DNA of 64,000 nt from Erigeron canadensis (taxonomy: Eukaryota; Streptophyta; Magnoliopsida; Asterales; Asteraceae). The notes beneath the pieces were generated by a model, which ran no database searches, was not told the origin of the DNA, and was given only the letters and a program-made list of their open reading frames with translations. This document shows, piece after piece, positions 24,271 to 35,647 of this stretch. The stretch is from NCBI RefSeq assembly GCF_010389155.1, contig NC_057764.1, positions 8,184,001 to 8,248,000 on the forward strand, written 5' to 3'. The translations under genes were made by a program, and so were the position numbers. Within the stretch, counting starts at the first letter, position 1. Each line of letters begins with the position of its first letter.

Positions 24271-24725
24271 GAGAGGATTTTGTTCAACTTTATATAATTT
24301 TTCTTGATAGACTAGTATATTCTTTTTAAATTCCCAACTTGTTTTTCAAGATTCTCAATCTCTATGCCTTTTAGAAAACAATTATGATTTAAGTCAGAAA
24401 TCTTCCTTTCGAGTTCAACATTGTTTGGTCTTGGAGCTTTTTATTAAGAATATCAACATCTATTTATCTAGCATTTGCCTGAAGCCATTCATTGGTCTTT
24501 TGAGTTTCAGGATCTTGATTGGCTTTTTCAAGATCATGAATGGTTTTTTCAAGATTGTGACATTTTTGTAATAATTTATAATTAGGAGAGGCATTCAACT
24601 CACATTCTTTAACCAAAATTTTATCTTTATATGATTGAAAATCTTCTTTAATAGCATCATGTTCAAAAAGTAATTTTGAATGTTCTTCAAGAAGTTTTGA
24701 AAATTTACTTTTAGAAAATGAAATG
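24271..24725 (-). pseudogene. Decayed coiled-coil part of the Copia spacer
   Basis: No frame stays open, but all frames give fragments rich in Lys, Glu, Leu and Asn with phrases such as LEKTIHDLEKANQD. This suggests a frameshifted coiled coil joining the CCHC part to the acidic spacer. Confidence 0.4.
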
Positions 24726-25480
24726 CTACTTTTTAACTTTTTGTTTGTTTTGGCTAAAGATTTGATGAGTTGTCAAGTTTGACAAAGCTAATCTACATGA
24801 CTCTTTATCTTTAATCAATGAAAAAGTAGAGTTAAGATTTACCTCATCATCTGGGTATTCATCATCAGTGCTTTCTGCTTCAAAGACTTTGTCCTTGGCC
24901 AACCTCGCCATAAAGCAAACATTAGCAGAGAGATCTTCATCCTCATCATCTGAGATTAATGGCCATTTGTCATCTTCAGCGAGCAATGCATGTCCTGCTT
25001 CAACTTGTTTGGCTAACAGCATCTTCTGCTTGTAATACTCATAGTTCCGCTTTCGAGATTGCTTGCAATCAATAGCAAAATGACCAGTAACACCACAATT
25101 GTAGCACTTTTTGTCTGATGCCTTACCTTCTCAACAACTTGTTTCTCATTACCTTCCTTCTTTTCACCGTGCTTTGATCCACTTGCTTCACCTTGCTCAT
25201 AACTCTTAGGATGATAGTGTTCCTTCTTGGGAAATGCACTTGTAGAAGAAGTGCGGAGATTGTTGTTTATTGGCCTCGCTTTGTAAAATTTTCTCTTGAA
25301 ATGCTTTGTTACTGCGGCAAGAGCTTGATATAGATCATCCGAGACACCATCTCTTGTAGCCAGTATATCATCTCCCTCCTCATCTGATGAAGAAACAACT
25401 ACCATTTGCTTCTTAAGAGCTTCAGAAACCTTCCTCTCAACAATCAATGCCAAAGGATCAGGAGATACAACTTCTGGCAT
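24726..25480 (-). pseudogene. Copia gag C-terminal part with CCHC zinc knuckle
   Basis: Two overlapping frames (25480-25013 and 25022-24726). The junction region encodes KCYNCGVTGHFAIDCK, a CX2CX4HX4C knuckle that binds RNA in the nucleocapsid. It is followed by the Glu/Asp-rich tail (SDDEDEDLSANVCFMARL). The upstream frame has VSDDLYQALAAVTKHFKRKF before the knuckle. One frameshift near 25120 splits the domain. Confidence 0.85.
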
Positions 25481-26146
25481 TTTGCTTGATGAAGCTTTGT
25501 TTAGAATTTGGTTTTCATTGAGTTTGAAGGATTCATAAAGAGTATGAATGGTGAACTTGGTCAGATTTTGGTGTTGCTTAATCTGTATTCCAAAATCATC
25601 CCATTCTGGACCAAGAGCTTTGATGAATTTGATGTTTAACTCAATCTCTGTTTTCTTAACATTGTTCTTCCTCTATTCATTTATGATATTGCAGAACCTA
25701 TAGTAAACAGCCTCAAGAGATTCATTTGGCAATTTGTTGAAGTTGTCAAACTCAGTCAAAACATTGGTCAATCTTATTTTCAAAGTCATGTCAGCTCCTT
25801 CCATCTACCTGGCCACCTCATCCCATATCTCTTTGGCTGTATCATAAGAATCAACTGAGCCATAGATTTCATCTGGTAGAGCTTGGTATAAGCATGATCT
25901 AGCTCTGTTATCTGCAGTTGTTCGATCTTTTTGTTCAGCATTCAAAATATCAAAAGTGAGTATTGCACCAGTAGTTGGATGGTGATGAACTGCAAGTCCA
26001 TTAAGGATGGAATCTTTAAGCATGTGACCATTTGTTTGACGTTCCACATAGTCCATAAATCTTTTCTTCCAAAGTCCATAGGAACCACGGTAGAGAACTG
26101 GAGGTCTTGTATCTGAACCCAATGCCAATGCTTCACGAGAAGCCAT
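25481..26146 (-). pseudogene. Copia gag N-terminal part
   Basis: Starts MASREALALGSD at 26146. The capsid-like region contains YGLWKKRFMDYVERQ and CLYQALPDEIYGSVDSY, followed by AKEIWDEV. A stop at about 25805 and another near 25676 interrupt the UBN2-like continuation (LTNVLTEFDNF, LGPEWDDFGIQI). The start ATG is the first in frame after the leader. Confidence 0.85.
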
Positions 26147-26216
26147 CTGAAATTGATTTGGTTTGAAAATTGAATTGAATTAAGAGTTGAAAAAAACAGG
26201 AATTGAAATGATCTAA

Positions 26217-26940
26217 AGAGGATCGTCTTAGAAGAGATCGTCTTAGATTGAAGGAAAGGTGAGACGATTTGAAAGAGATCGTCTTGGAGTATTTAGTGGA
26301 ATTTGGCTAAGTAAGGAATGAAACTAAAATTGAAGTTTCTTTTTGGATTGAAGTTTAAGAAATGAAACGAACTAGAGAAGATCGTTTTGGTATTTGAGAA
26401 ATGAGACGGTCTTGAGAAGATCGTCCTGGGTATTGTTGAGTTGAAGAATTTAACTAAGTATTTTGTAAAGATACGGACAGAGTAACAATATGTAATGGAA
26501 GGAAAGAAATTTGAGCAAAACCAATCTATAAGATCAGTTATCCAAGAAGTGTGTGATTCCCAATCACAACAACTTCAAATGTTCAACCAAACACACCAAC
26601 TTTCAAAAGAACCTGAGACGATCCTGACAGGATCGTCCTAAGTTCAATGAGCTGAGACGATCTTAAAGAGATCGTCCTAGTTTTCAGTTCACAAAACTTT
26701 CAAGTGTAAACACTTTCCAAGTGTTTGAATTGACCATACCAATCCTTACGGATTGGTTAGCCACAGTGAATTTGGTTCCCAACCAAAATTCACAAACAAA
26801 TACTTTACCACACACAATCTCACTTGTTAGAACGATCTTGAGAAGATCGTCCTACAAGCCACAAAGCACAAGTATGAATTTCAAAAACTGAGATGATCTA
26901 AAAGAGATCGTCCTAGTCCAAATCGTCCTGAGATCATCTT
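26217..26940 (-). repeat. Array of imperfect palindromes in the Copia leader
   Basis: About eight to nine units resembling GAGACGATCT-NNN-AGATCGTCCT occur near 26217, 26261, 26366, 26403, 26615, 26654, 26829, 26889 and 26922 (partial). They lie between the priming site and gag, so they would be in the genomic RNA as a series of hairpins. Unit spacing is irregular (about 40 to 210 bp) and the loop length varies. Some, such as 26615-26638, are nearly perfect. Confidence 0.8.
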
Positions 26941-27358
26941 CTTCATCAGCAAAGTAGATTTATACAAAAATTCCATTAACGACTTTAAGAAGCTTCAATA
27001 ACTTTCGAATTACTAGGAGTTAGAACTTGAAGTTAATTGCAAACTGCTCGTTTTCACTTCAGCTACACATCTACGAACAAAATTCAACACAAAACACAAC
27101 AGATTCGAATCCCAAATTTCGCGCTAAAAAGACAAAATTCAAACTCGAGATTTATATCGAATTAGACAATGAAACTTGATAGGATTATGTTATTAACTAC
27201 TATGAATCTATTGGTGAACAAATAACTGTGATTTTATGTGATTTGAAAGGTGAAAATTGAAGAAAGATGAAGATCGTTTTACGAACAGAAATTTTTTTTT
27301 TAATTTTGATGAATCTGTGATTGAATTCAGTTATGGATCGATATCAGAATCATATTAT

Positions 27359-27370
27359 GCTTTGATACCA
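27359..27370 (-). other. Copia primer-binding site (initiator tRNA-Met type)
   Basis: TGGTATCAAAGC on the element strand, two bases after the 5' LTR end. It matches the usual TGGTATCAGAGC with one change. Confidence 0.85.
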
Positions 27371-27372
27371 CA

Positions 27373-27686
27373 TGTGATAACACGATTTCTGTACCGAATT
27401 CACGTCATCAATGGCGGATTTAAGATGTGTGTGTTCATGGTGTGAGTATGTGTTTTGAGAGAGAAAGTGTGTGTGATTGGAAATTGGCTGATTGGAATTA
27501 ATGTGTATTAAAAGTTTTCCAGGGTTATGATCTCTAAGGTGTGAGAGAGTATTTATAGTCTAAATACTCACATATGCTAAATATCACATTTAGCCCTCAA
27601 CCTTAGTGATCATTTATCTATGACTTAACTACAAGTAAGTCCACTATTCTAAATTACAATTTATCACTATTTTTGAATTTCTAACA
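27373..27686 (-). repeat. Copia 5' LTR
   Basis: 314 bp. It differs from the other LTR at about 15 positions, mostly transitions, plus two small indels by eye. The TSD TCGAG follows at 27687-27691. Confidence 0.9.
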
Positions 27687-27691
27687 TCGAG

Positions 27692-27929
27692 CCTATCTGA
27701 CCTATGTGAGTCGAGCCCTTAATTTAAAACTAAATATATGTGTATATATTTCAGTATCTCGAGCATTAGGGATCTATGTTAGTCGAGCCCTTATGTTATA
27801 TCTCATGCCTTTGTAACTCGAGCACATTTGTCTCGAGCCCAATCCTTCAGTAGTGTTTAATGGCTATTATCCAATGGTTTTGTTGTTTTGGCATACATGT
27901 TTGGCCTCGTGGATATCTATACACGATCA
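27692..27929 (-). repeat. Gypsy 3' LTR, part 2
   Basis: 238 bp resuming exactly after the second TCGAG. It matches the right LTR from CCTATCTGACC to CACGATCA. The polypurine tract follows at 27930. Confidence 0.85.
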
Positions 27930-27944
27930 AATCCCCCCAGTTTA
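27930..27944 (-). other. Gypsy polypurine tract
   Basis: AAACTGGGGGGATT on the element strand directly precedes the TGATCGTG start of the 3' LTR. Confidence 0.7.
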
Positions 27945-28620
27945 CATATAATAAGATTTTACATAAAACCTTTTGTATGTAAACTTACTTGTTTTTGCAG
28001 ATCTTATTTTCCTACTTAGCTGCCTTGCTGGTTTTCATTTTGGAGGTATGCATCTTTTCTTCCATGAACATCCTCTGCTTTGTTTCTGTTATATATATAT
28101 ATATATATATATTTGTTGATAAAAACATAGTGGGGTAACGACCCCAATCCATCCTTTGTATCTGCACTTTGTACTTGTATCTTATATGAATACAAATTCA
28201 CTTTTATAAATTTAAGATAGTGCCATATATATGGACTATTTATGCAAAGTTTCCATGAGCTTTGTATATCCATATAGCCCAATGTGCTTTTTGCTGGATC
28301 ATTTATACGCATGGTGTAATGAAGATTTTTTTTTTAAATTTTTTATAATATATATATATATATAATATTTTGTGCTAATTTGAGTATATGGCTCGTATTG
28401 ATATTGTGGGATGGGACCTTAGTTTATTTCACTAGGTCTATAACATGAGTATATGTATATATATTTTTTAAGCAGACTATCCATATATTATACTCTATAT
28501 ATATGGTTTACTCATGCATTTATTGCATGTTTGTGTATATGCCATGAGACCTTAATTAGGATTACCCTTTTTGCCAGGTAGCCCTTGGACTTGTTTTCTA
28601 AAGACTTAGACACTTTCATT

Positions 28621-31197
28621 ATGTCAGAGGGTAGTAGTAATCACGAAGTGGATAAAGAAGGAAACATTGATCATGAGGTAGTTGATGGAGATGACTTAGA
28701 TGATGAGAGAGTTTCTCACCCTAGGGTAGATGAGACACCCTCCCGCCTTGGTGCTTTATTTTTGAAAAAACTGATTTCATCTCATCCATGTCTATCTAAG
28801 TACAATCCTATTTTACCCACTAAGGATCAAAGAGCCCATTGCCCTCCCCCTGGAAAGGTTGCCCTTTATCGGGCTTATTTCACCTCTTCGAATGTTAGGC
28901 TTCCATTGACAGAATATTATCTCAAGGTTCTATCTTATTATCAGATAGGTGTTGCTCAGATGCAACCAGTTGGTGCTGGAAAAATATTGACCTTTGAGAT
29001 GATCTTGGTTGCTCTTGAACTTCCTCGTTCACTTTACCTATTTAGGAAGTGTTTTAGATTGTTTACTACTGGAGATTGGTTTACTGTTAAAGCTAGGCCA
29101 GAGTATGCTAAACTGATAACTCATGCTCCGGGCACTATTACGTTTTGGCGCTTCCATTATTTTTTTGTTGATGCCACATTTATTCCTTCCGACAAGATTG
29201 TTTTGCTTGGTTGGACTCAAGATACCAGTAATAAGAAAGAATGCTCCCGATTTATTAGGAAAATTAATGTATTGCCAGCTGAACATATGATCAATCAAAA
29301 GCATCTTGAGAGGTTAAGGCAAGTGTCTATCCCATATAAGAGTTATGCAAAATGTGAGGCTATTTTGGTTGTTGTCAAGATTATCCAGGATTAGGAAGGC
29401 GATGCCCCCACCTTAGTTGATGAGTCCACTGGGAAATGTATGAATTTATTTTGTCTTTCTTTTTCTTATTATTTTTTGATGAAAATTTATTGTTTACTAA
29501 TATGCTTTGTTGTTGCAGCTATGGGTCTTTGGGAGAGCATGGGGGTGGATCTTGAGAAGCTTGAGCAACGCCAATCCCGTAAACCCTGCCCGAATGATGA
29601 AATCTTGGAAGAGCATGTTGAAGGCACTTCTCATGGTTCTCCTCCATCTAGGAGGATTTATTTTTCCCCTGAGCGCCAAAATCTTGGCATTGATGGTACA
29701 TCTCTTTGTGCCTTTTCCTCCCTACCCACTGAAGAGGAGAGTGACAAGGCTATGGGTGACTTCTTTGAAAAGGAATGTCCTTCTACTTCTTCCCCTGCTG
29801 GTATAAAACTTTATGTTATTTTGTTGGTGATGCTCTTCTTTATTTTATTATATGTAAATAACCTTTTCTATTATAGGTGGACTTTTTTTAGGGAGGGGGT
29901 CCTTCTGGAAAAAGGGGTGGGGATTATTAGTCCTCCACCGAAACATTTAATGCCTCCTTTTGAAGCCTTTAAGAGCTTTAATTCTTCTTCTTTTACTTCG
30001 AGTTCCATGGGTCCTCTCCGATTGTCATTTACGGGTGGTGGCTTGGAGGAGACTATCAATGACCATGAGCCCATGAGACGTGTAGGACTTCATTATACTG
30101 AATATCCTGCTCTTCAGAGTATTACTGCTGATGAATGGAACGATTTAAGGCGTGCCAGTGCTTTTAATCTTGGCTATGATGATTCCACCCGTACCTTTAG
30201 CTTTCCTCTAAGTCGAGCGGGTTCTACTCTTGTTCCTCGCCATACCCAGGAGTTTCGTAGGGGTTTGGGTAATGATTACTATGTGTATCCGCCATCCCTC
30301 AAACTTAAAGATGATTTGAGAGATCCTGAGGTAACGAGGCATTATGCAGACTCAGTGGTTCCCCCGCTTTTTGCTGCAGAGACTAGCTTTCTTTCCCTCA
30401 CTCAGTTAACAAGGGTACGTCAATTTTCATCACTTTACTTTATTTTTATTTTATTATTATTATTTTAATATCACTTGTTATTTTATGCAGTTGTATGATA
30501 CTCATGTCGCGCTTTCCTTTAATGCTGAGGCTATCATGATGGACAGTTTTTTGAGGTAGCTTGTCATGCTGAAGAAGAAGATTGATAGATTGGAGTCTGA
30601 GATGAGTGTGGTATATGGTAACCTTTCTGATTCTTTGCTTGAAGTGGAGAAAGAAAAAGATGACAAAAGGTACTTGGAGAAAGAGGTTCAACGACTTAAA
30701 TCCAAGTTGGGAGTTAGTGAGGCTAGGGTTGGCGAGCTCGAGAAGGAGCTTGAGGAGAGAAAGCTCGGGGAAAAGAGTTGGAGACTGATGTTGAGAGGAG
30801 TACCCAGCTAAGGAGGGATACCCTTTTAGCCTAGCCTCGTTTATTTAGGCTTGTTATGGATCATCCCGATGTGATGGGCATACTCGGTGGGTTTTATCGG
30901 GCTGCAGTTGTTGTTGGGAGGCACTCTGCTGCTCTAGATCTTGTTGGAGTTCATCCATCTATTGACCCCACTTCTCTTCCTTTCTATGACGAGTCTATCC
31001 CTGACAAGGCTCGAGAAGCTGAAGCTGCTTTTGTGGAAAAGTTGTTCCCCATATTGGATGCCATCGCTGAGGATCTAGATGCCTCATTGAAGGACATAGA
31101 GTTTGTCATTACAGCCCGGTCAGAGGTGATTGCACCAGGGACTCATTCCTCCAGAGATTTAGTTTCATTTTATTTTTCCTTACTTTTGGTTTTATAA
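28621..31197 (+). pseudogene. Antisense ORF of the Tat Gypsy element, spliced, degenerate
   Basis: Runs opposite to gag-pol between integrase and the 3' LTR. Exons I infer are 28621-29437, 29519-29800, 29877-30414 and 30491 onward, all with GT-AG junctions. Exon 1 encodes the conserved N-terminal domain seen in plant 'putative gypsy-type transposon' proteins (LTEYYLKVLSYYQIGVAQM, WFTVKARPEYAK, RFHYFFVDATF). Exon 4 begins a coiled coil (LKKKIDRLESEM, KEVQRLKSKLGV). The C-terminal part at 30856-31197 (HPDVMGILGGFYRA) follows a further break. Stops near 29392 and 30557 and a shift at the exon 3 start disable it. The function of this protein family is unknown. The ATG at 28621 was preferred because nothing upstream is conserved. 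Confidence 0.75.
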
Positions 31198-31769
31198 CTT
31201 GTGCTCATGTATGAACTTTTATGACTTTGAGCTAGCTTGTCATTTATGTTTGGCGTGTAGCCTATGGTATGTGAACTTATTGCTTATGTAATTTGAGTTA
31301 ACGGTTTGCTTGGTTAACCTTGTGTATGTGATTTATTACTCGCGAGTTTCATTTCCCGATGAGAAATGCTTATCTATTTCACCTGATGAGTGAAATGGAT
31401 ATTTTGTAAGTTTAGATAGGGCATGTATTAATCAATATAACCCTTCCTTTATGTACGTCACCCTATGAGTGGAAAAATTTTTGTGAATTTAAATTTGATG
31501 GGAATGAAGGTATTAGGACCTTTGTTCTTCCCCATTACTTCCCCATGAGAAGTCTTACCTTTTCATCCTGTGAATGAGAAAGATGAATGTTGTTTTGTCA
31601 TAATAACCTTAATGCTTTAACAATTTTAAGAAAAATGCTACTTTATTCATAGTCTTCAAACGTGATGACATATGATTGAGAAGACCAATTACATGGTAGC
31701 TTGCATCACAATTGCAAATAAGACTTTCTTAAGTTAGTAGCATTTCCGGGTATTGGAGACCCGAAGTTC
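31198..31769. other. Gypsy spacer between antisense ORF and integrase
   Basis: AT-rich, no coding signal. It contains repeated CCC(C/G)ATGAG(A/T)A-like phrases near 31360, 31395, 31460 and 31545, possibly an old minisatellite. It is the region where sense and antisense transcripts would both end. Confidence 0.5.
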
Positions 31770-32318
31770 TTACAAATAGCACCTTTTAAGGTTAATAGCA
31801 TTCCAAGTTTTGGGTATTGGATACCCACCAAGCTCTGTTAGGATGTATGATCTATCCCCATTTGCCTCCTTGACTTTGTATGGGCCCTCCCATTTTGGGC
31901 CTAGCTTGCCAAGGTCTTCCCTTCTACTTGCCTCATTTTTTCTCCAGACATGGTCTCCTACCTTGAAGGTCAAAGGGCGTACTTTCTTGTTATAGTACTT
32001 TGCCATTTGTCTCTTGTTTTCTACTTGGTGAATGTAGGCCATTTCTCTTCTTCCCTCGATCAAATTTAAGTTTTCTCTGAGGGCCTCCTCATTCTGAGCA
32101 GGATCAAAATTAATGACTCTTTGTGTTGAAACAGTCAGTTCTGGTGGGATTACGACTTTCGTTCCATATACCAAGCTAAATGGAGTTTCCTGGGTACTTC
32201 CTCTTGGGGTAGTTCTATGAGCCCATAAAACACCTGCAACTTCATCCACCCATCCTTTTCTACACTTGCCCAACCTGGCCTTAATTCCTCCCAATATGGC
32301 CTTGTTCATGACCTCCAC
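31770..32318 (-). pseudogene. Gypsy integrase C-terminal part
   Basis: Contains the end of the catalytic core (GWVDEVAGVLWAHRTTPRG, TPFSLVYGT) and the C-terminal domain (VGDHVWRKNEASRRED, LGPKWEGPYKVKEA) ending NAINLKRCYL. The catalytic Glu lies just upstream of 32318 in a stop-interrupted stretch. Confidence 0.88.
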
Positions 32319-33049
32319 CTAGCCATTGCCTTGGAGATGAGCTACTTAGGTGAACCTTTGTTGTATGTCCATGTCTTGGCACCATGTTTTGAAGGGATTC
32401 TCGGCAAATTGCTTCCCATTATCACTAACCATCACATGGGGAACTCCAAATCTACAGACTATGTGTTCCCACACAAAATTGATCACTCGCTGGCCAGTGA
32501 TGGTTGCCAATGGTTTTGCCTCTACCTAATTTGTGAAGTAGTCCACGGCTACTATCAAAAATTTCATCTTACCGATGCCCTGGGGAAATGGACCTACTAT
32601 ATCAATTCCCCATTTGTAAAATGGCAATGCTGTTGTAATGGGGATGAGGTCTCGTCTGGGCCTGTTGGACACTGGTGCATGCATCTGACATGATTGACAC
32701 TTTTCAATTGCCTCTTTGGCATCTTGATATAAGGAGGGCCAGAAATACCCGAGTCTCATGATCTTGGTCCAGCGTGGGTACCACATGTTCCACCATGCAC
32801 TTCTTGGATGAGTTCTTTTGCTTGCAGGGGACCTACACAACATACATGGGGACCAAATAAGGATTTTCTGAACAAAGATCCTTCCATGATCAGATACATT
32901 GGTGCTTTCATCCTTATCTTTTTTGCACTTTCCTTATCCTCAGAGTGAGCTCCATCTTTGATGAAGTTATACAATGGGGTCATCCAACAGTCAGCTTCTT
33001 CCACTGGAGAAACTTCCTTTTTTGGCACTATAGATTTTTCTTCCAACAC
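32319..33049 (-). pseudogene. Gypsy integrase N-terminal part and core
   Basis: Frames 33049-32756 and 32843-32526 overlap through a frameshift. The HHCC-like segment (CQSCQMHAP) is followed by the core with WGIDIVGPFPQG (first Asp). The second Asp (VSDNGKQFAENPF) is at about 32410-32450, after a stop at 32526. Disrupted by at least three stops. Confidence 0.85.
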
Positions 33050-33249
33050 CTCTTCTAATAATACTTCCTTCGTAAGATGGGCAAGGTTAAAGATGCCAGC
33101 TTATTTAAGGCGTCTGCCTTTTTGTTTTGGCTCCTAGGAACCTGTTCTATATTGAATTTCTTGAATTCAGAAATAATCTTTCTGGCTTCCTCCAAATAAA
33201 GCTGCATAGTCTTTTGACTTGCCTCAAATGCTCATTTTATTCGGTTTGC

Positions 33250-33510
33250 TACAAGCTGGGAGTCCACGAAGGCATGGATTTTTTCCATCCCCATTTTCCT
33301 TGCTATTCTCAACCCAGCTAGAAGGGCTTCATATTCAGCTTCATTATTTGAGGCTAGGAAGTCAAAGCGAAGGGCATAGGTGTATTTCGTTCTTGTCTGG
33401 GTCAATGAGGATGAGACCTGCTCCTGAACCCTCCAGCACTAGAGGCTCCATCTATAAAAAGGGTCCATGGTGGGCTTTCTTCTACCTTGCTTACATCTTC
33501 CTCCTCTCCT
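33250..33510 (-). pseudogene. Second (archaeal-type) RNase H remnant of the Tat element
   Basis: WTLFIDGASS, then after a shift SGAGLILIDPDKNE, matches the start of the extra RNase H domain typical of Tat elements. Downstream sequence up to about 33060 is heavily broken. The domain normally follows the first RNase H directly, as it does here. Confidence 0.7.
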
Positions 33511-33981
33511 TCAACTTCTGCTAAAAAATCTGCCAAAGCCTTTCTTTGCATTTCTTGGCTGAAATGTTATTTCATGCTCTCCAAGCTCAATTGCCCACTT
33601 AGCTAGCCTGCCTGACACTTCAGGCTTTGAGAGGACTTGCCTGATGGGTTTATCTGTGAGAACTTGGATGGGATGACCTTGGAAATATCTTCTGAGGCGT
33701 CTAGCGAAATGGACTAAAGCAAGGGCTAACTTTTCCAAAGCTGGGTAATTTATCTCGGGCCCTTTCAATGCCCGACTAACAAAGTATATGGGCATCTGAG
33801 AACTTCCTCTGTATGCCAACAACACAACACTTACACACTCTTTGGAGGTACCCAAGTAAAGAGTGAGTTTTTCCCTGGGTATTGGAACAGTAAGTGTTGG
33901 TAGGTGAGCCAAAAATTTCTTCATGTCTTGAAATGCCTTTTCAGCCTCCTTTGTCCAAGAAAATCTTGTTTCCTTAAGCAT
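33511..33981 (-). pseudogene. Gypsy RT connection and first RNase H
   Basis: FSWTKEAEKAFQDMKKFL, TLYLGTSKECVSVVLL and YPALEKLALALVHFARRLRRYF are standard for the RT-RNase H region of Gypsy pol. The first acidic position of RNase H appears as TLYLGTS rather than LYLDxS, so the site is altered. It overlaps the RT frame by 61 bp through a frameshift. Confidence 0.85.
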
Positions 33982-34880
33982 CCCTTCAAAGTTTTAAAGA
34001 ATGGGAGGGACCTATCAGCTGCTTTAGAAAGGAATCGTGCTAAAGAGGCCAGCTTTCCATTTAAGCTTTGCACTTGCTTCTTTGTTTTCGGAGAAGGCAT
34101 AACTACAACTGCTTGAATCTTCTTTGGGTTAGCTTTTATTCCTCTTGCAGTCACTATGTGACCCAAGAATTTCCCTTCTTCCATTCCAAAGCTACATTTG
34201 GAAGGATTAAGCTTCATATTTATCCCCCTCAATGTATCAAAAGTTTCTTGGATATCAGCTATCATGGCATTCTCTTCATGGCTTTTGATGACTATGTCAT
34301 CCACATAAGCTTCAACATTTCTCTCGATCTGGTATTGGAAGGTTTTGTCTATCAGTCTCTGGTAAGTGGCCCCAACATTCTTCAAGCCAAAAGGCATTTT
34401 TTGGAAACAATAGATGCCCTGGTCTGTATGGAAGGTAGTCTTGTCTTCATCACTTTTCTTCATTGAGATCTGGTGGTATCCCTTGTAAGCATCAAGGAAG
34501 CACTTTAACCTGAATCCATCTAGAGATTCCACCTTCCAACCTACTTCTGGAAGGGGGTAATTGTCTTTAGGACAAGCTTTGTTGATATCTTTAAAATTGA
34601 CACAAAGCCTCCAAGAGTCGTCCCCTTTCTTAACCATAACTGGGTTTGCTACCCATGTCTGGTATTTAACCTCTCTGCATATGCCTGCTTCAACCATCTT
34701 GTCTACTTGATCGCAAGCAGATTTGCTTCTGTCATGAGCCATGCCTCTTTTCTTCTGCCTTATAGGGTCTATGTTTGGATTGAGGTTTAAAGGATGCTCT
34801 GCAAACTTTCTTGGAACATTCGTCATATCTGACGTTTCCCATGCAAAGACATCTAAATTTTCTTTCAAGAGGTTAATCAA
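33921..34880 (-). pseudogene. Gypsy reverse transcriptase
   Basis: 319 codons with the RT domain: WRLCVNFKDINKACPKD, DAYKGYHQISM, MPFGLKNVGATYQRL and the catalytic YVDDIVIKS. The carboxy end (FLGHIVTARGIKANPKKI) is intact. It overlaps the protease frame by 4 bp (ATGA), again a shift, since Tat pol is usually continuous. Confidence 0.9.
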
Positions 34881-35548
34881 CCTGCATTTTGTTTCTTTGG
34901 GGGCTGTGACCCAATGAGAACTGGTTGCTCTGGGAATTTTCTATTTATGATTATCTTCTGCTCCGGGCCCTCACTTGCTACTTCAAATGACAAGTCATGT
35001 TTCACTTCTTTTGGACTTTCCTTACTGACCTGTTTGCATTCCCTTGGCCATACCATGCGTCCCTTTATGGTGGCTACCCCAGCTGGGGTGGGGAACTTAA
35101 CCATCCCATGGATGGTTGATGGTACACCTCCGAATTTCTGCATAGATGGTCTGCCGAGCAACACATTGTATGGTGAAGGTGCTCTAACAATTTTGAAGTC
35201 CACAACTTCAATTCTATGGAGTGGGTATTCACCCATCATTATCTCCATACTTACTTCTCCAATGGGCCAACTAGATTCACAATTGAAACCAACTAGAGGT
35301 CCCAAAGGCAGGCGCTTGAGGTCTTTAACTCTTTGAGGGAGTTTATTGAAGCAATGCTCATAAATAATGTCTATAGAGCTTCCATTATCTAAATATATTT
35401 TTCCAACCTCGAAGTTTGCCAAGCGAGCTTGTATGATGACAGGGTCTGAGGATACCGTTTCCACAGGTGGAAAGGAAATTGGCACCACTGCCCAACCTTC
35501 CAATACATTTGCTTTACGCTTTCCTGGATCTCTTATTTGGTGTACCAT
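34877..35548 (-). pseudogene. Gypsy protease
   Basis: Retropepsin-like region with LDNGSSIDIIYEHCF at the active site; DNGSS variants are usual in Tat elements. It continues to VLLGRPSMQKFGGVPSTIHG, the flap and C-terminal part. It is in the same frame as gag, and the two are separated by a single TAG near 35648. Confidence 0.82.
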
Positions 35549-35647
35549 ACAAACATGTCCTTCTGCTGGACCCGGATCATCATTGTTTTCTTTTTTAACT
35601 AGTGCCTTCTGCCATGCGAAGGTCTTCTTTGTAGGAGTTTTTCTTCC

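Larger units (their letters stand above)
15783..27686 (-). mobile_element. Ty1/Copia LTR retrotransposon, 11.9 kb, nested in the Gypsy LTR
   Basis: LTRs of 313-314 bp (15783-16095 and 27373-27686) with TGTGATAAC...TAACA ends are flanked by the 5-bp TSD TCGAG (15778-15782 and 27687-27691). Priming site, polypurine tract, gag with CCHC knuckle, integrase before RT, and RNase H define Copia order. The element is about twice the common Copia size because of a 2 kb spacer between the knuckle and protease, a 1.2 kb leader and a 2.9 kb 3' region. Large size plus the YVDDIIFGST motif suggests the SIRE/Maximus group, but no envelope-like ORF remains. LTRs differ at roughly 5% of sites by eye; pol has several breaks. 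Confidence 0.88.
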
